Source: Martinezella tropici | Lineage (GTDB): Bacteria > Pseudomonadota > Alphaproteobacteria > Rhizobiales > Rhizobiaceae | NCBI RefSeq assembly: GCF_003287875.1 | Contig: NZ_QMKK01000054.1 | Location: 124,001 to 188,000 of the forward strand | Length of the DNA stretch: 64,000 bases | Reading direction: 5' to 3' | In this document: positions 17,085 through 26,655 of the stretch, in pieces | Layout of the letters: every line of letters starts with the position of its first letter | How positions within the stretch are numbered: the stretch's first letter is position 1 | The notes under the pieces: model-generated | Seen by the model: only the letters and a program-made list of their open reading frames with translations | The model's database searches: none | Told to the model about the DNA's origin: nothing | Position numbers and translations under genes: made by a program

Positions 17085-18239
17085 ATGCAGCACGAAGAAA
17101 GGGTGACAGACATCGTGAATGTGACTGCCAACGTGTCTTCGCGGATAAACCTCATGCGTATCGTGCTCATCTCGGGCATCATCTTTGTCCATATACCGTT
17201 CGATACGCGTACCAGCCCGTTCAACGGCGCATATGGCCTTTTCGACTGGCTGCGGGTGTTCCTTCGTGACAGCCTGTTCCGTGTCGGCGTGCCCTGCCTG
17301 AGCGCGATTTCGGGTTACCTGCTGTTTCGCCAAGGCACGACATCGCTGGACTATGGGAAGATTATCCGCCGAAAGACAAAGACAGTCATCCTGCCTTTTA
17401 TGCTGTGGAACAGTGCGTTCTTTGTATCCGTCCTGATCCTCCAGTACTACGGAATTGGTGATGGATATCTGCCTGATTTGTCGGAATCTACTCCGCATAC
17501 ACTATCGACCCTTCTGTTCGCGATTGACGGCGCTCCGATCAATCTGCCGCTTTACTTTCTACGCGATCTTTTCGTCTGCATCCTGCTGTCGCCAATTCTT
17601 GCTTTTCTCATCAGCCGTGCGCCGTTGCTGACATTGGCTTTCCTGCTTCTCATCGCGGCCTGGCCGGTATCGATCGGAATCGTGCTGCGGAACTCGATCC
17701 TCTTCAGCTTCAGCTTCGGAATTTATCTCAGCCTCTACCGTGTCGATGTGACGGCGATGGATCGCTATGTCGCGCTGATCGGTCCCGGCTTCATTGCGCT
17801 TGCAGCACTTCTGGCAACCGCCGCCTATGTGGAAGGACCCGGTTTGCCCTTGTGGCTCGAGGTTTGCCGCAATCTGATGGTGATCGTCGGCATTCCAGGG
17901 TTCTGGGCGCTATCGTCGATCTTCATCTGCAGCCGCATGGGGCAGAGGCTGGCTGAAACGGGCAGCCTCAGCTTCTGGATCTTCTGTGCCCATTATCCGC
18001 TGCTTTTCTGTGTCTGGGTTCTCTGGAAGCGCGGCGGCAGCGACCTCTATCCGATCTTCTATCTTTTGGCGGCGGCGCTTGCCGTGCTGCTGCTGCCTCT
18101 GACGAATGGCATGGCGCGTTCCGCCCTGCCAAGCCTCCATAACCTGCTGACCGGCAGCCGGACGCGCCCACTGGCCGAAGCCCGAGCTGTCCAGATCCGC
18201 GCCGCCGAAGATCGGCGGGCGCGCTCCGAGCAAAGGTGA
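17085..18239 (+). CDS. exoH: Succinoglycan succinyltransferase ExoH
   Basis: 384 residues, acyltransferase-3 type integral membrane protein with ~10 hydrophobic segments. The early 'INLMRIVLISGIIFVHIPF' carries the family His, and 'CLSAISGYLLFR' is the second hallmark. ExoH transfers succinyl groups to the polysaccharide, needed for low-molecular-weight succinoglycan and symbiosis in Sinorhizobium. ATG 17085 has a G-rich AAGGGGGG almost touching it; GTG 17103 is an alternative start, six codons shorter. The exoK start is 4 bases downstream, and exoH opens the exoH-K-L-A-M-O-N series. Confidence 0.9.
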   Translation: MQHEERVTDIVNVTANVSSRINLMRIVLISGIIFVHIPFDTRTSPFNGAYGLFDWLRVFLRDSLFRVGVPCLSAISGYLLFRQGTTSLDYGKIIRRKTKTVILPFMLWNSAFFVSVLILQYYGIGDGYLPDLSESTPHTLSTLLFAIDGAPINLPLYFLRDLFVCILLSPILAFLISRAPLLTLAFLLLIAAWPVSIGIVLRNSILFSFSFGIYLSLYRVDVTAMDRYVALIGPGFIALAALLATAAYVEGPGLPLWLEVCRNLMVIVGIPGFWALSSIFICSRMGQRLAETGSLSFWIFCAHYPLLFCVWVLWKRGGSDLYPIFYLLAAALAVLLLPLTNGMARSALPSLHNLLTGSRTRPLAEARAVQIRAAEDRRARSEQR

Positions 18240-18243
18240 TGCC

Positions 18244-19047
18244 ATGACGACATCGAAGAGCTACGTGCAAAGATTTGGTCTTGTCTCGATCGCCCTTATG
18301 GGTGCCTGCTTCGTGCCTCAGGTGGCATCCGCGCAGGATGATAAGCCGACGGCGGGATCCTTCGTCGACAATTTCGAGCGACTGGACACCAGCCGCTGGT
18401 ACATCTCGGACGGCTGGAACAATGGGCCGTTTCAGAATTGCACCTGGTCGCGCAAGCAGGTGACCGTCACCGACGGAATGCTGCAGCTGCAGTTCCTCCA
18501 GTCCAAGACCGGTCAGCGAAACTACGCCTGCGGCGAGATTCAGACCACCAAGCGCTATGGCTACGGCACCTACGAGGCACGCTATCGTACGGCTGCCGGA
18601 TCTGGCCTCAACTCCGCCTTCTTCACCTATATCGGCCCGACCGACAAGAAGCCGCATGATGAGATCGATTTCGAAGTGCTCGGCAAGAACCCCGGTCAGG
18701 TCCAGGTCAACCAGTATGTCTCGGCCAAGGGCGGCAACGAGAAGCTGGTGCCGGTTGCCGGCGGTGCCGATCAGGGTTTCAACGATTATGCCTTCGTCTG
18801 GGAAAAGGACCGCCTGCGTTACTATGTGAACGGCAAGCTGGTTCAGGAAGTCACCGACCCTTCGAAGATACCTACCAATGCCCAGAAGATTTTCTTCAGC
18901 CTGTGGGGCACGGACACGCTGAGCGACTGGATGGGCAAATTTGCCTATTCCGGCCAGCCGGCAGTCATGCAGATCAAGCGCGTTGCCTTCACCGCAGCGG
19001 GCGAGAAATGCCTCTTCCCGGAATCGATCACCTGCAAGATCGATTGA
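18244..19047 (+). CDS. exoK: Succinoglycan endo-glycanase ExoK (GH16)
   Basis: 267 residues, secreted. Signal peptide about residues 1-30 ('VSIALMGACFVPQVASAQDD'). It has the GH16 beta-jelly-roll with the catalytic 'DEIDFEVLG' (Glu140 nucleophile, Asp142, Glu144 acid/base). ExoK cleaves nascent succinoglycan into lower-molecular-weight forms. It starts 4 bases after exoH. A 106-base gap separates it from exoL, with no clear hairpin. Confidence 0.95.
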   Translation: MTTSKSYVQRFGLVSIALMGACFVPQVASAQDDKPTAGSFVDNFERLDTSRWYISDGWNNGPFQNCTWSRKQVTVTDGMLQLQFLQSKTGQRNYACGEIQTTKRYGYGTYEARYRTAAGSGLNSAFFTYIGPTDKKPHDEIDFEVLGKNPGQVQVNQYVSAKGGNEKLVPVAGGADQGFNDYAFVWEKDRLRYYVNGKLVQEVTDPSKIPTNAQKIFFSLWGTDTLSDWMGKFAYSGQPAVMQIKRVAFTAAGEKCLFPESITCKID

Positions 19048-19153
19048 ACCTGACCGGTCGCGCGGTGCCTTGCGCGGTCGGTCGTGATGCCAGGATGCAA
19101 CACCAACCACACCAGGCGTTCGGTCCCGGCCGGGCGCAAAAGCGGAAACTTTG

Positions 19154-20362
19154 ATGCTGCATATTCTTTATTTCGTTCACGATCTTGCCGATCCGGCTGT
19201 GCGCAGGCGGGTGCTGATGCTGCAGGCCGGCGGGGCGCTCGTGACGCTGGCGGGCTTCCGGCGCGACGACAATGCGCTTGCCGCCATCCATGGCATCGAA
19301 CCGATCGAGCTCGGCAAGACGCAGGATGCCCAGTTTGCGCAACGTGTCGCCGCGGTGGCCAGATCGGCGGCGAAGCTGCGTAGCGCATTGCGTTCCGTTG
19401 CAAGACCGGATGTCATTATCGGCCGCAATCTGGAGATGCTGACGCTCGCCAACCGCGCCAAATCCGTGTTCGGCGGCGATATGCCGATCGTCTATGAATG
19501 TCTCGATATCCATCGGCTGCTGCTGCGCAACGATGTGGTGGGCGGTGCGCTTCGCAGCGCCGAGCGCCATTTCGGTTCGCAGGCGGCATTGCTCATCACC
19601 AGTTCCCCCGCCTTTGTCGAGCGCTACTTCCGGCCGCGCTCCGGCCTGCGTCTGCCGGTCATGCTGCTCGAAAACAAGGTGCTCGCCCTTGAACCTGCGG
19701 CAAATGCGGTCGCGCCGGTTATCCGCCCTCCGGCTGCAGGCAAGCCATGGAAGATCGGCTGGTTCGGCGCGCTTCGCTGCCGGAAGTCGTTGACCCTGCT
19801 CGATGAATTTTCCCGCCGGACGGAGGGACGTTTCGAGATCGTGCTGCGGGGCCGGCCTGCTTACTCGGAATTCGACGATTTCGATGGCTTCGTGCGCAAA
19901 GCACCATTCATGCACTTTGCCGGCGCCTATAAGAACCCCGAGGACCTGCAGGCGATCTACAACGATGTCCAGTTTTCCTGGGCGATCGACTTCTTCGAAG
20001 AGGGCCTGAATTCGAGCTGGCTGCTGCCGAACCGCCTTTACGAGGGCGGCCTCTACGGTGCCGTTCCCATCGCCATGGAGGGCACCGAGACGGCACGCTT
20101 TCTGGCGAGCCGACAGATCGGGCTTACGCTCGATGCGGCCGACGCCGCGCAGCTGGCGGCGCTCTTGGGCGGGATGGACGAGCAGCGTTACGTTGCCGCC
20201 TTCGACGCCGTGGCGTCGCAGGATCGCAAGCAATGGATGATCGATCGCGCCGATTGTCATGGTCTGGTGCAGCGGCTGGCGTCGCTGACGCGCGCAAACG
20301 AACAGATCGCCGAAATAAAGGCCCTCCCACAACTGCATCGCAATAGAGGTGGATTGCAATGA
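19154..20362 (+). CDS. exoL: Succinoglycan glycosyltransferase ExoL
   Basis: 402 residues, GT-B fold type ('MLHILYFVHDLADPAVRRR' N-terminus; C-terminal 'GWFGALRCRKSLTLLDEF' and 'AIDFFEEGLNSSWLLPNRLYEGGLYG' donor-binding region). ExoL adds the third sugar (first beta-1,4 glucose) of the octasaccharide. ATG 19154 is preferred to TTG 19151; the ribosome site is weak. It overlaps exoA by 4 bases (ATGA), so the two are translationally coupled. Confidence 0.9.
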   Translation: MLHILYFVHDLADPAVRRRVLMLQAGGALVTLAGFRRDDNALAAIHGIEPIELGKTQDAQFAQRVAAVARSAAKLRSALRSVARPDVIIGRNLEMLTLANRAKSVFGGDMPIVYECLDIHRLLLRNDVVGGALRSAERHFGSQAALLITSSPAFVERYFRPRSGLRLPVMLLENKVLALEPAANAVAPVIRPPAAGKPWKIGWFGALRCRKSLTLLDEFSRRTEGRFEIVLRGRPAYSEFDDFDGFVRKAPFMHFAGAYKNPEDLQAIYNDVQFSWAIDFFEEGLNSSWLLPNRLYEGGLYGAVPIAMEGTETARFLASRQIGLTLDAADAAQLAALLGGMDEQRYVAAFDAVASQDRKQWMIDRADCHGLVQRLASLTRANEQIAEIKALPQLHRNRGGLQ

Positions 20363-21357
20363 CGAACGGAAGTTCAGGGGACATGCGTTGCATAATCGTT
20401 ATTCCCTGCCTCAACGAGGAAAAGCACATCGAGCCGCTGATCGGTAAGCTCGGGCAGGCTTTGGACGAACTCGATGCCAGGATCGTGGTGGCTGATGGCG
20501 GCAGCACGGATCGCACGCGCGAGATCGTCAGGGAGATCGCCGCGGAGGATCCGCGTATCCTGCTGCTCGACAATCCCAAGCGGCTGCAGAGTGCTGCCAT
20601 CAATCTCGCCATGGAAACCTTCGGCGACGATTATGACTATTTCATCCGTATCGACGCTCATGGCGATTATCCGGCCGATTACTGCCAGACACTGGTTCAG
20701 GAAGCCTGCGCCACAGGCGCGGATTCCGTTGTCGTTGCCATGCGCACCATGGGCTTCAGCGCCTTCCAGAAGGCAACGGCCGTGGCACAGAACTCCAAGC
20801 TCGGCAACGGCGGCTCGAAACATCGCGAAGGCGCCAAGGGCCACTGGGCCGAGCATGGGCACCATGCGCTGATGCGCGTCGCGGCCTTCCGGTCGGTCGG
20901 CGGCTATGACGAGACCTTCAGCCACAACGAAGATGCCGAACTGGATTACCGCCTGCACAAGGCGGGGTTCCGGATCTGGCTCACGGACAAGACGGCCATG
21001 ACCTATTATCCGCGCGCCAGCGTGCCGACGCTCTTCAAGCAGTATCTCGGCTACGGCCGTGGCCGCGCGCGCAACATCCTCAAGCATCGCAGCATGCCGA
21101 GCCTCAGGCAGATGCTGCCGCTGGCAGTCGTGCCGATCTTCATCGGCGCCTTCCTGGCCGTGCTCAACTGGATTGCGGTCATTCCTATCGGCCTCTGGGC
21201 CGTGGCCTGCATCGCTTACGGCTTCTGGATCGCTCTCGGTCAGAAGAATCCTTACGGCCCGCTGGCCGCCATCTCGGCCATGGTCATGCATTTCGCATGG
21301 TCGATGGGTTTCTGGATGGAAGTCTTCAGCTTCCGCAATCGCAGGATCGCGTCATGA
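20359..21357 (+). CDS. exoA: Succinoglycan glycosyltransferase ExoA
   Basis: 332 residues, GT2 enzyme with C-terminal membrane segments. 'CIIVIPCLNEEKHIEPLI', 'RIVVADGGSTDRTREIV', 'YDYFIRIDAHGDYP' (donor/metal site) and 'FSHNEDAELDYRLHKAGF' define the catalytic domain. Residues ~255-330 hold two or three hydrophobic helices. ExoA adds the second sugar (beta-1,3 glucose) onto lipid-linked galactose. The start overlaps the exoL stop and the stop overlaps the exoM start. Confidence 0.94.
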   Translation: MTNGSSGDMRCIIVIPCLNEEKHIEPLIGKLGQALDELDARIVVADGGSTDRTREIVREIAAEDPRILLLDNPKRLQSAAINLAMETFGDDYDYFIRIDAHGDYPADYCQTLVQEACATGADSVVVAMRTMGFSAFQKATAVAQNSKLGNGGSKHREGAKGHWAEHGHHALMRVAAFRSVGGYDETFSHNEDAELDYRLHKAGFRIWLTDKTAMTYYPRASVPTLFKQYLGYGRGRARNILKHRSMPSLRQMLPLAVVPIFIGAFLAVLNWIAVIPIGLWAVACIAYGFWIALGQKNPYGPLAAISAMVMHFAWSMGFWMEVFSFRNRRIAS

Positions 21358-22292
21358 CACAAGTCCATCGACGCCCGATCAGGATCGATATCGCTGTTTG
21401 CACCTACCGCCGGGCAGAGCTTGACCAGACGTTGCTGTCGCTTGCCGTGCTTGCCATTCCCACCGGCGCGATTGTCCGCATCATCGTCGCCGACAATGAT
21501 GTCACGCCGAGCGCGCGCGGCCGTGTCGACGCCATGCGTTCGGCCGTACCCTTTGAAATCGTCTATGTCCATTGCCCGGCATCGAACATCTCGATCGCCC
21601 GCAATGCCTGCCTGGATCATGCAAGCGGCGATTTCATCGCTTTCATCGATGACGACGAGACGGCGTCGGAAGATTGGCTGGCGGAATTGCTCATCATGGC
21701 CGACACGACTGGTGCCGATGCCGTTCTCGGCCCCGTTCAGGCGGTCTATGCGAATGTCGCGCCCGCCTGGATGCGGCGCGGCGATTTCCATTCGACCTTG
21801 CCCGTCTGGGTCGCGGGAGAGATTGTCACCGGTTACACCTGCAATGTGTTGCTGCGCCGCGGCGCGCCTTCGCTTGCCGGCCGGCGTTTCAATATCGCGC
21901 TCGGCCGCAGCGGTGGTGAAGACACCGAGTTTTTCATGCACATGCACAAGGCGGGCGGCCGGATCGCCTATGCCGAGGATGCGTTGGTCTACGAACCCGT
22001 CCCCGACAAGCGCGCTACGGTTTCCTGGCTGTCGAAGCGCCGCTATCGCATGGGCCAGACGCATGGACGCATGCTGCTGGAAGCCACGAATGGCTTCGGG
22101 CGCTGGCGCGCGATTGCGCTTGCCGGCACGAAATCCGCCTATTGCTTTGCCGCTGCCGCATTGCTCGCGGCCTCTCCCATCAAGCGCCATCGCTATGGCC
22201 TGCGCGGCATCATGCATGCCGGCGTCGTCAGCGGCCTCTTCGGAGTTCGCGAAATCGAACAATATGGAAGTCTGGAGAAGGCGCCGCAATGA
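21354..22292 (+). CDS. exoM: Succinoglycan glycosyltransferase ExoM
   Basis: 312 residues, GT2 family: 'DIAVCTYRRAELDQTLLSL', 'RIIVADNDVTPSARG', 'NISIARNACLDHASGDFIAFIDDDE', 'SGGEDTEFFMHMHKAGGR'. ExoM adds the fourth sugar (beta-1,4 glucose). The start at 21354 gives a 4-base ATGA overlap with exoA; a longer frame back to 21297 lies inside exoA and is not needed. The end overlaps exoO in the same way. Confidence 0.93.
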   Translation: MTQVHRRPIRIDIAVCTYRRAELDQTLLSLAVLAIPTGAIVRIIVADNDVTPSARGRVDAMRSAVPFEIVYVHCPASNISIARNACLDHASGDFIAFIDDDETASEDWLAELLIMADTTGADAVLGPVQAVYANVAPAWMRRGDFHSTLPVWVAGEIVTGYTCNVLLRRGAPSLAGRRFNIALGRSGGEDTEFFMHMHKAGGRIAYAEDALVYEPVPDKRATVSWLSKRRYRMGQTHGRMLLEATNGFGRWRAIALAGTKSAYCFAAAALLAASPIKRHRYGLRGIMHAGVVSGLFGVREIEQYGSLEKAPQ

Positions 22293-23314
22293 CGGATTTC
22301 ATCCCCGATGTCAGCTTCGTCATTGCTGCCTACAATGCCGAGGAAACGCTGGAGCGCGCCATCGACAGCGCGCTGGCGCAAGGTGCCGTCAGCATGGAAG
22401 TGATCGTCGTCGACGATTGCTCGACGGATAGAACGCGGGAGATCGCCGGCAATCATCCCGATCCACGTGTTCGTCTCGTTGCCATGGCCCGCAATGGCGG
22501 GCCGGGCGCTGCTCGCAATGCCGGCCTGGATGCGGCCCGTGGCCGCTGGGTGGCCGTGCTCGATTCCGATGACGCCTTGCGGCCGGACCGTATGGCGCGC
22601 CTGATCGCCCGGGCGGAAAAGGCGGAGGCACAGATCGCCGTCGACAATCTCGACGTCATTCGCGAGGACGTCGGAACGACGCTTCCCATGTTCCCAGAGG
22701 CGATGCTGGCGCGCATGCCGACACTGACGCTGGCCAAGTTCATCGCTTCGAACATGATTTTCCAGTCGGAGCACAACTTCGGCTATATGAAGCCGGTCTT
22801 CGATCGTGCCTTCATCGAGAAGCATCGCCTGCGCTTCGATGAAACCCTGCGGATCGGCGAGGATTATATTTTCCTTGCTTCCGCCCTTGCCCGGGGCGGC
22901 ACCTGTGTCGTCGAGCCGATGGTGGGCTACCTCTATTATATTCGCGATGGCTCGATCTCCCGTGTTCTTAAGAAGGAACATGTGGAGGCCATGCTTGCCG
23001 CTGATTCCAGGTTCTTCGCCGAACATCCCTTCGGTGCGGCGGCTCTTGCCGCGCAGCGGCGGCGCACGCGCAATCTCAAGGAAGTCATCGCATTCCTGAA
23101 GCTGGTCGACAGCATCAAGGAACGCGAGCTGCAGACCATGCTGAAGATTGCCTGCCTCAACCCGCGCGCGGTGCGCCATCTCAGCATGCCGATCTTTGCC
23201 CGTTTTCGTCGGCTGGCAGCCTCTCTGCGGAGCGGCCGCCAGGTAACGCCCACCTCTCAACTTACCTCGCCCCTGCCCAATATGGGCGCAGGCCCTCACT
23301 CTAACAAAGGATAG
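22289..23314 (+). CDS. exoO: Succinoglycan glycosyltransferase ExoO
   Basis: 341 residues, GT2 family: 'VSFVIAAYNAEETLERAID', 'VIVVDDCSTDRTREI', 'GPGAARNAGLDAARGRWVAVLDSDD'. ExoO adds the fifth sugar, the beta-1,6 glucose that begins the side chain. The last ~25 residues ('TPTSQLTSPLPNMGAGPHSNKG') look unstructured and may be lineage-specific. The start overlaps the exoM stop by 4 bases. exoN follows after 4 bases. Confidence 0.92.
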   Translation: MTDFIPDVSFVIAAYNAEETLERAIDSALAQGAVSMEVIVVDDCSTDRTREIAGNHPDPRVRLVAMARNGGPGAARNAGLDAARGRWVAVLDSDDALRPDRMARLIARAEKAEAQIAVDNLDVIREDVGTTLPMFPEAMLARMPTLTLAKFIASNMIFQSEHNFGYMKPVFDRAFIEKHRLRFDETLRIGEDYIFLASALARGGTCVVEPMVGYLYYIRDGSISRVLKKEHVEAMLAADSRFFAEHPFGAAALAAQRRRTRNLKEVIAFLKLVDSIKERELQTMLKIACLNPRAVRHLSMPIFARFRRLAASLRSGRQVTPTSQLTSPLPNMGAGPHSNKG

Positions 23315-23318
23315 AGCC

Positions 23319-24224
23319 ATGGACCCCAAGCATCGTGTGAGAAAAGCAGTCATTCCGGTTGCCGGCAACGGAACACGCTTCCTGCCCGCCACCAAGGCAA
23401 TGCCGAAGGAAATGCTGACGATCGTCGATCGTCCGGTCGTGCAATATGCCGTCGATGAAGCCATCGAAGCCGGCATCGAGCATATCGTCTTCGTCACCAG
23501 CCGCAACAAGTCGGCGATCGAAGATCATTTCGACGATACGCCGGAGCTGATTTCCTCACTGCAGCGGGCTGGCAAGAGCCATCAGGTTACCGAGTTGGAG
23601 CGCCTTCTGCCGCGCGCGGGTGCCGTCAGCTTCACCCGCCAGCAGGCTCCGCTCGGTCTCGGTCACGCCGTCTGGTGTGCCCGCGACCTGATCGGCAACG
23701 AACCCTTCGCGCTGCTGTTGCCCGACATGCTGTGCTACGGCATGCGCGGCTGCATGGCCGGTCTGATGGATCTCTATAACGAAGTTGGCGGCAACATCGT
23801 CGCCGTCGAGGAATGTGCTCCGGAAGAGACGTCGAAATACGGCATCATCGGCAAGGGCAATGCGGTTCGGCACGGCTTTGCCGTGACCAAAATGGTCGAA
23901 AAGCCGCACCCGTCCGAAGCGCCTTCAAACTTTTACCTCAATGGCCGTTATATTCTTCAGCCGGAGATATTCGACATTCTGGCCCGTCAGGAGCGCGGTG
24001 CCGGCAACGAGATCCAGTTGACCGACGGCATGCTGCGCCTTTCCGAGACGCAGTCCTTCCATGCCCAGGTCTATAACGGACGCACTTTCGACTGCGGGTC
24101 CAAGCAGGGCTTCATCGAAGCCAATGTCGCCTTTGCGCTGGCTCGCGCCGATATCGGCGGACTGGTCTATGACTCGATCCGTAACCTGGTCGTCTCGCAC
24201 GAAGCGCAGATGACCGCCGCTTAA
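23319..24224 (+). CDS. exoN: UTP-glucose-1-phosphate uridylyltransferase ExoN (GalU type)
   Basis: 301 residues, cytoplasmic. The nucleotidyltransferase signature 'IPVAGNGTRFLPATKAMPKEML' (split here by family convention into the loop and the Lys) is at the N-terminus. 'QQAPLGLGHAVWCARDLIG', 'LLPDMLC' and 'MVEKPHPSEAPSN' complete the active site. It makes UDP-glucose, donor for most sugars of succinoglycan. It is probably the last gene of the exoH-N operon, because a strong hairpin follows 15 bases after the stop. Confidence 0.95.
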   Translation: MDPKHRVRKAVIPVAGNGTRFLPATKAMPKEMLTIVDRPVVQYAVDEAIEAGIEHIVFVTSRNKSAIEDHFDDTPELISSLQRAGKSHQVTELERLLPRAGAVSFTRQQAPLGLGHAVWCARDLIGNEPFALLLPDMLCYGMRGCMAGLMDLYNEVGGNIVAVEECAPEETSKYGIIGKGNAVRHGFAVTKMVEKPHPSEAPSNFYLNGRYILQPEIFDILARQERGAGNEIQLTDGMLRLSETQSFHAQVYNGRTFDCGSKQGFIEANVAFALARADIGGLVYDSIRNLVVSHEAQMTAA

Positions 24225-24239
24225 GCCTGTTCACATCTT

Positions 24240-24266
24240 GGTCTGCGGCCGGGAAGGCCGCGGACC
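24240..24266 (+). terminator. Hairpin terminator/attenuator between exoN and exoP
   Basis: An 11-bp stem with one G-T pair (24240-24250 with 24256-24266) and a GGGAA loop is followed by TGGCTTATTTTC. It fits a partial or full terminator ending the exoH-N transcript, leaving exoP with its own or reduced expression. Confidence 0.65.
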
Positions 24267-24307
24267 TGGCTTATTTTCATTCAGGCTTCTCCGACAAGGT
24301 GGTCGCC

Positions 24308-26650
24308 ATGCATCAGAAGAACTTCAATTTCCACAGCGCTCTTCCGCAAGCGGAATCGCAGGATGGCTTCATCGATCTCGATCGGTTGATGGCGGTCATT
24401 GGCCGTCGCATCCGCACCATTATTTTCGCCGTGGCCGCTTTCGTCATTCTGGCCGTCGCCTATCTGCTCACTGCTACCGCGAGCTACACCTCGATGACGC
24501 AGATATTGCTCGACGAAAGCATGACGAAATATGCGGAGGATCAGCCGCCGGCGGCAAGCAGCCAACAGGCGGATATGGAAATCGCCAGCGCGGTCGAAAT
24601 CCTGAAATCGAATGAGATGGCGCTGCGTGTCGTCGATACGGCCGGTCTAGCCGATAACAACACGCTGCTCAATCCGCCGATGTCGCCGGCAGCACTGCTC
24701 AAATCCGGTATCGGCCTGATCGTCAGCGTCTTCACGCCGTCCCGCCCCCCGATGACGCCTGAAGAGCAACGCGAGGCCCAGCGCCAGAAAGTTGCGGCCG
24801 TCCTGCAGCAGAGCCTCAAGGTCGAGCGCGTTACGCGAAGCTCGGTCGTTGCCGTCTCCTTCAGCTCGACCGACAAACGGCTCGCCGCCACGGTCACGAG
24901 CGCCTATGCAAACGCCTATCTGACCGATCAGCTGAACGCCAATTTCGATGCGACCGAGCGTGCTTCCGTCTGGCTGCAGGAACGTCTGAACGACCTGCGC
25001 CAGCGCGCGCAGGAAGCTTCGCTCGAAGTCGAGAAATACAAGGCCGACAATGGGCTGACCTCGACCGGCGGGGAACTGATGTCGGAACAGCAGATTTCCG
25101 ATTTAAACAAGCAGCTGATCATCGCTCAGGCCGATACGGCCAGCGCAGCCGCGCGTTATAATCAATATAAGTCGATCATCGACCAAGGTCCCGATAACGC
25201 CGTCAAGAATGCCACCATCTCGTCGAGTTCGACCGACAATTCGGTGCTGCAGGATCTGAAGACGCGTTACCTCGCTGTTCAGAAGCGCGAACAGGACGTC
25301 ACGCAGAATTTCGGTGCCGACCATCCGCAGGCCGTGGCGCTCAAGGCCGAGCGGCTGGACATTACCCGGCAGATCTACCAGGTCCTTCAGCAGCTCACCG
25401 CCAGCTACAAGAACGAGCTTGATGTCGCGCAGTCGCGGGCGGAATCGCTGCGCGAAAGCATCGACAAGGTCGTCGGCAAGAATTCCGAAGCCAACAAGTC
25501 GCTGGTTCATCTGAATGAGCTGAACCAGAAGGCGACGGCGCTGAAGGGTCTTTATGAATCCTACCTTGGCCGTTTCGAGCAGGCGAGCCAGCAGCGATCC
25601 TTCCCGATCGCCAAGGCGCGCGTCATCTCGGTTGCCGGCGTGCCAACGGCGCCGTCGAGCCCGAAGAAGACGCTTGTCATGGCTCTTTCCGTGATCCTCG
25701 GCCTGATGGTCGGCTGCGGCGTGGCCGCTTTCCAGGAGTTCCGCGACCGTTTCTTCCGCGTCGAAGCCGACGTGCGCTCCGCGCTTGGATTGAAGTTCCT
25801 TGGCTATCTGCCGCTGCTCGGCCAACAGGCGAGCGGCAAGAAGAAGCGGCGCAAGGGGAATATCGGTCAGGAGCCCGCGACCGCCGAGGAGGCGGAACAG
25901 GGCGTTACCTTCGAGCGGATGATGCGCATCTCGGTCGAAGCGCCGCGCTCGATCTTCGCGGAGACGCTCAGGAACGCAAAGCTCGCCAGCGATGTCATGC
26001 TGCAGGGTCGCGCCGACCGCGTGATCGGCGTCATCTCGGCGCTGCCGGGTGAGGGCAAGTCGACGACGGCCGCCAATTTCGCCGCCCTGCTTGCCAGCAG
26101 CGGCAAGCGCACGCTGCTGATTGACGCCGACTTGCGCAATCCGGGCCTGAGCCGCACGCTGAAGTCTCGGCCACAGGCCGGCCTGATCGAAGCCGTGCTT
26201 GGTGAAGTGCCGTGGACCAATGCGGTCAAGGTCGATCCGCGCACCAAGCTTGCCATTCTGCCGGTTGTGGTGCGCGATCAGCTGCTGCATACCAGCGAGC
26301 TTCTGTCTTCTCAGGGCATGCAGCAGCTGATGGAGAATGCGCGCAAGATGTTCGACTATATCGTCGTCGATCTTGCTCCGCTCGGTCCCGTCATCGATGC
26401 GAAGGCCTTTGCCCCGCAGGTCGATGCCTTCCTGTTGGTGACCGAATGGGGCGCGACCCCGACCAATCTGGTGCGCAATGTGCTGGAGCAGGAGCCGCAG
26501 ATCAATTCGCGCGTTCTTGGCGTCATCCTCAACAAGACCGACATGTCGGAACTGCCGCGCTACAGCGATTTCGGCGGAACGGAGCGTTATCGGCAGAAAT
26601 ATGTGAGCTACTACACCGAGGTACAGCCGCGCGCCCAGGTGGACGCGTAG
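24308..26650 (+). CDS. exoP: Polysaccharide co-polymerase/BY-kinase ExoP
   Basis: 780 residues, inner membrane. The N-terminal Wzz domain is flanked by two membrane helices (~35-55 'IIFAVAAFVILAVAYLL' and ~458-475 'LVMALSVILGLMVGCGVAAF'). The periplasmic part is coiled coil. A Pro-rich 'GVPTAPSSPKK' precedes helix 2, as in chain-length regulators. The cytoplasmic kinase domain has Walker A 'LPGEGKST' (Gly581-Thr586), Walker A' 'TLLIDADLRNPG', Walker B 'YIVVDLAPLG', and a C-terminal Tyr cluster 'RYSDFGGTERYRQKYVSYYTEV' for autophosphorylation. It controls chain length and export with ExoQ/ExoF. ATG 24308 has AAGGTGG upstream. Ends 5 bases from a convergent permease gene. Confidence 0.95.
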   Translation: MHQKNFNFHSALPQAESQDGFIDLDRLMAVIGRRIRTIIFAVAAFVILAVAYLLTATASYTSMTQILLDESMTKYAEDQPPAASSQQADMEIASAVEILKSNEMALRVVDTAGLADNNTLLNPPMSPAALLKSGIGLIVSVFTPSRPPMTPEEQREAQRQKVAAVLQQSLKVERVTRSSVVAVSFSSTDKRLAATVTSAYANAYLTDQLNANFDATERASVWLQERLNDLRQRAQEASLEVEKYKADNGLTSTGGELMSEQQISDLNKQLIIAQADTASAAARYNQYKSIIDQGPDNAVKNATISSSSTDNSVLQDLKTRYLAVQKREQDVTQNFGADHPQAVALKAERLDITRQIYQVLQQLTASYKNELDVAQSRAESLRESIDKVVGKNSEANKSLVHLNELNQKATALKGLYESYLGRFEQASQQRSFPIAKARVISVAGVPTAPSSPKKTLVMALSVILGLMVGCGVAAFQEFRDRFFRVEADVRSALGLKFLGYLPLLGQQASGKKKRRKGNIGQEPATAEEAEQGVTFERMMRISVEAPRSIFAETLRNAKLASDVMLQGRADRVIGVISALPGEGKSTTAANFAALLASSGKRTLLIDADLRNPGLSRTLKSRPQAGLIEAVLGEVPWTNAVKVDPRTKLAILPVVVRDQLLHTSELLSSQGMQQLMENARKMFDYIVVDLAPLGPVIDAKAFAPQVDAFLLVTEWGATPTNLVRNVLEQEPQINSRVLGVILNKTDMSELPRYSDFGGTERYRQKYVSYYTEVQPRAQVDA

Positions 26651-26655
26651 TCTGC

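Noticed and set aside
16595..17269. Open frame of 224 codons between exoW and exoH, possible exoT or exoI remnant
   Set aside because: No membrane-span series, Cys/Arg-rich random-like sequence, overlaps the exoH start in another frame.
19028..20359. Minus-strand open frame (443 codons) opposite exoL
   Set aside because: Shadow of exoL; composition is atypical for a protein and there is no family match I can recognise.
25103..26290. Minus-strand open frame (395 codons) opposite exoP
   Set aside because: Arg/His/Gln-rich shadow of the ExoP kinase region.
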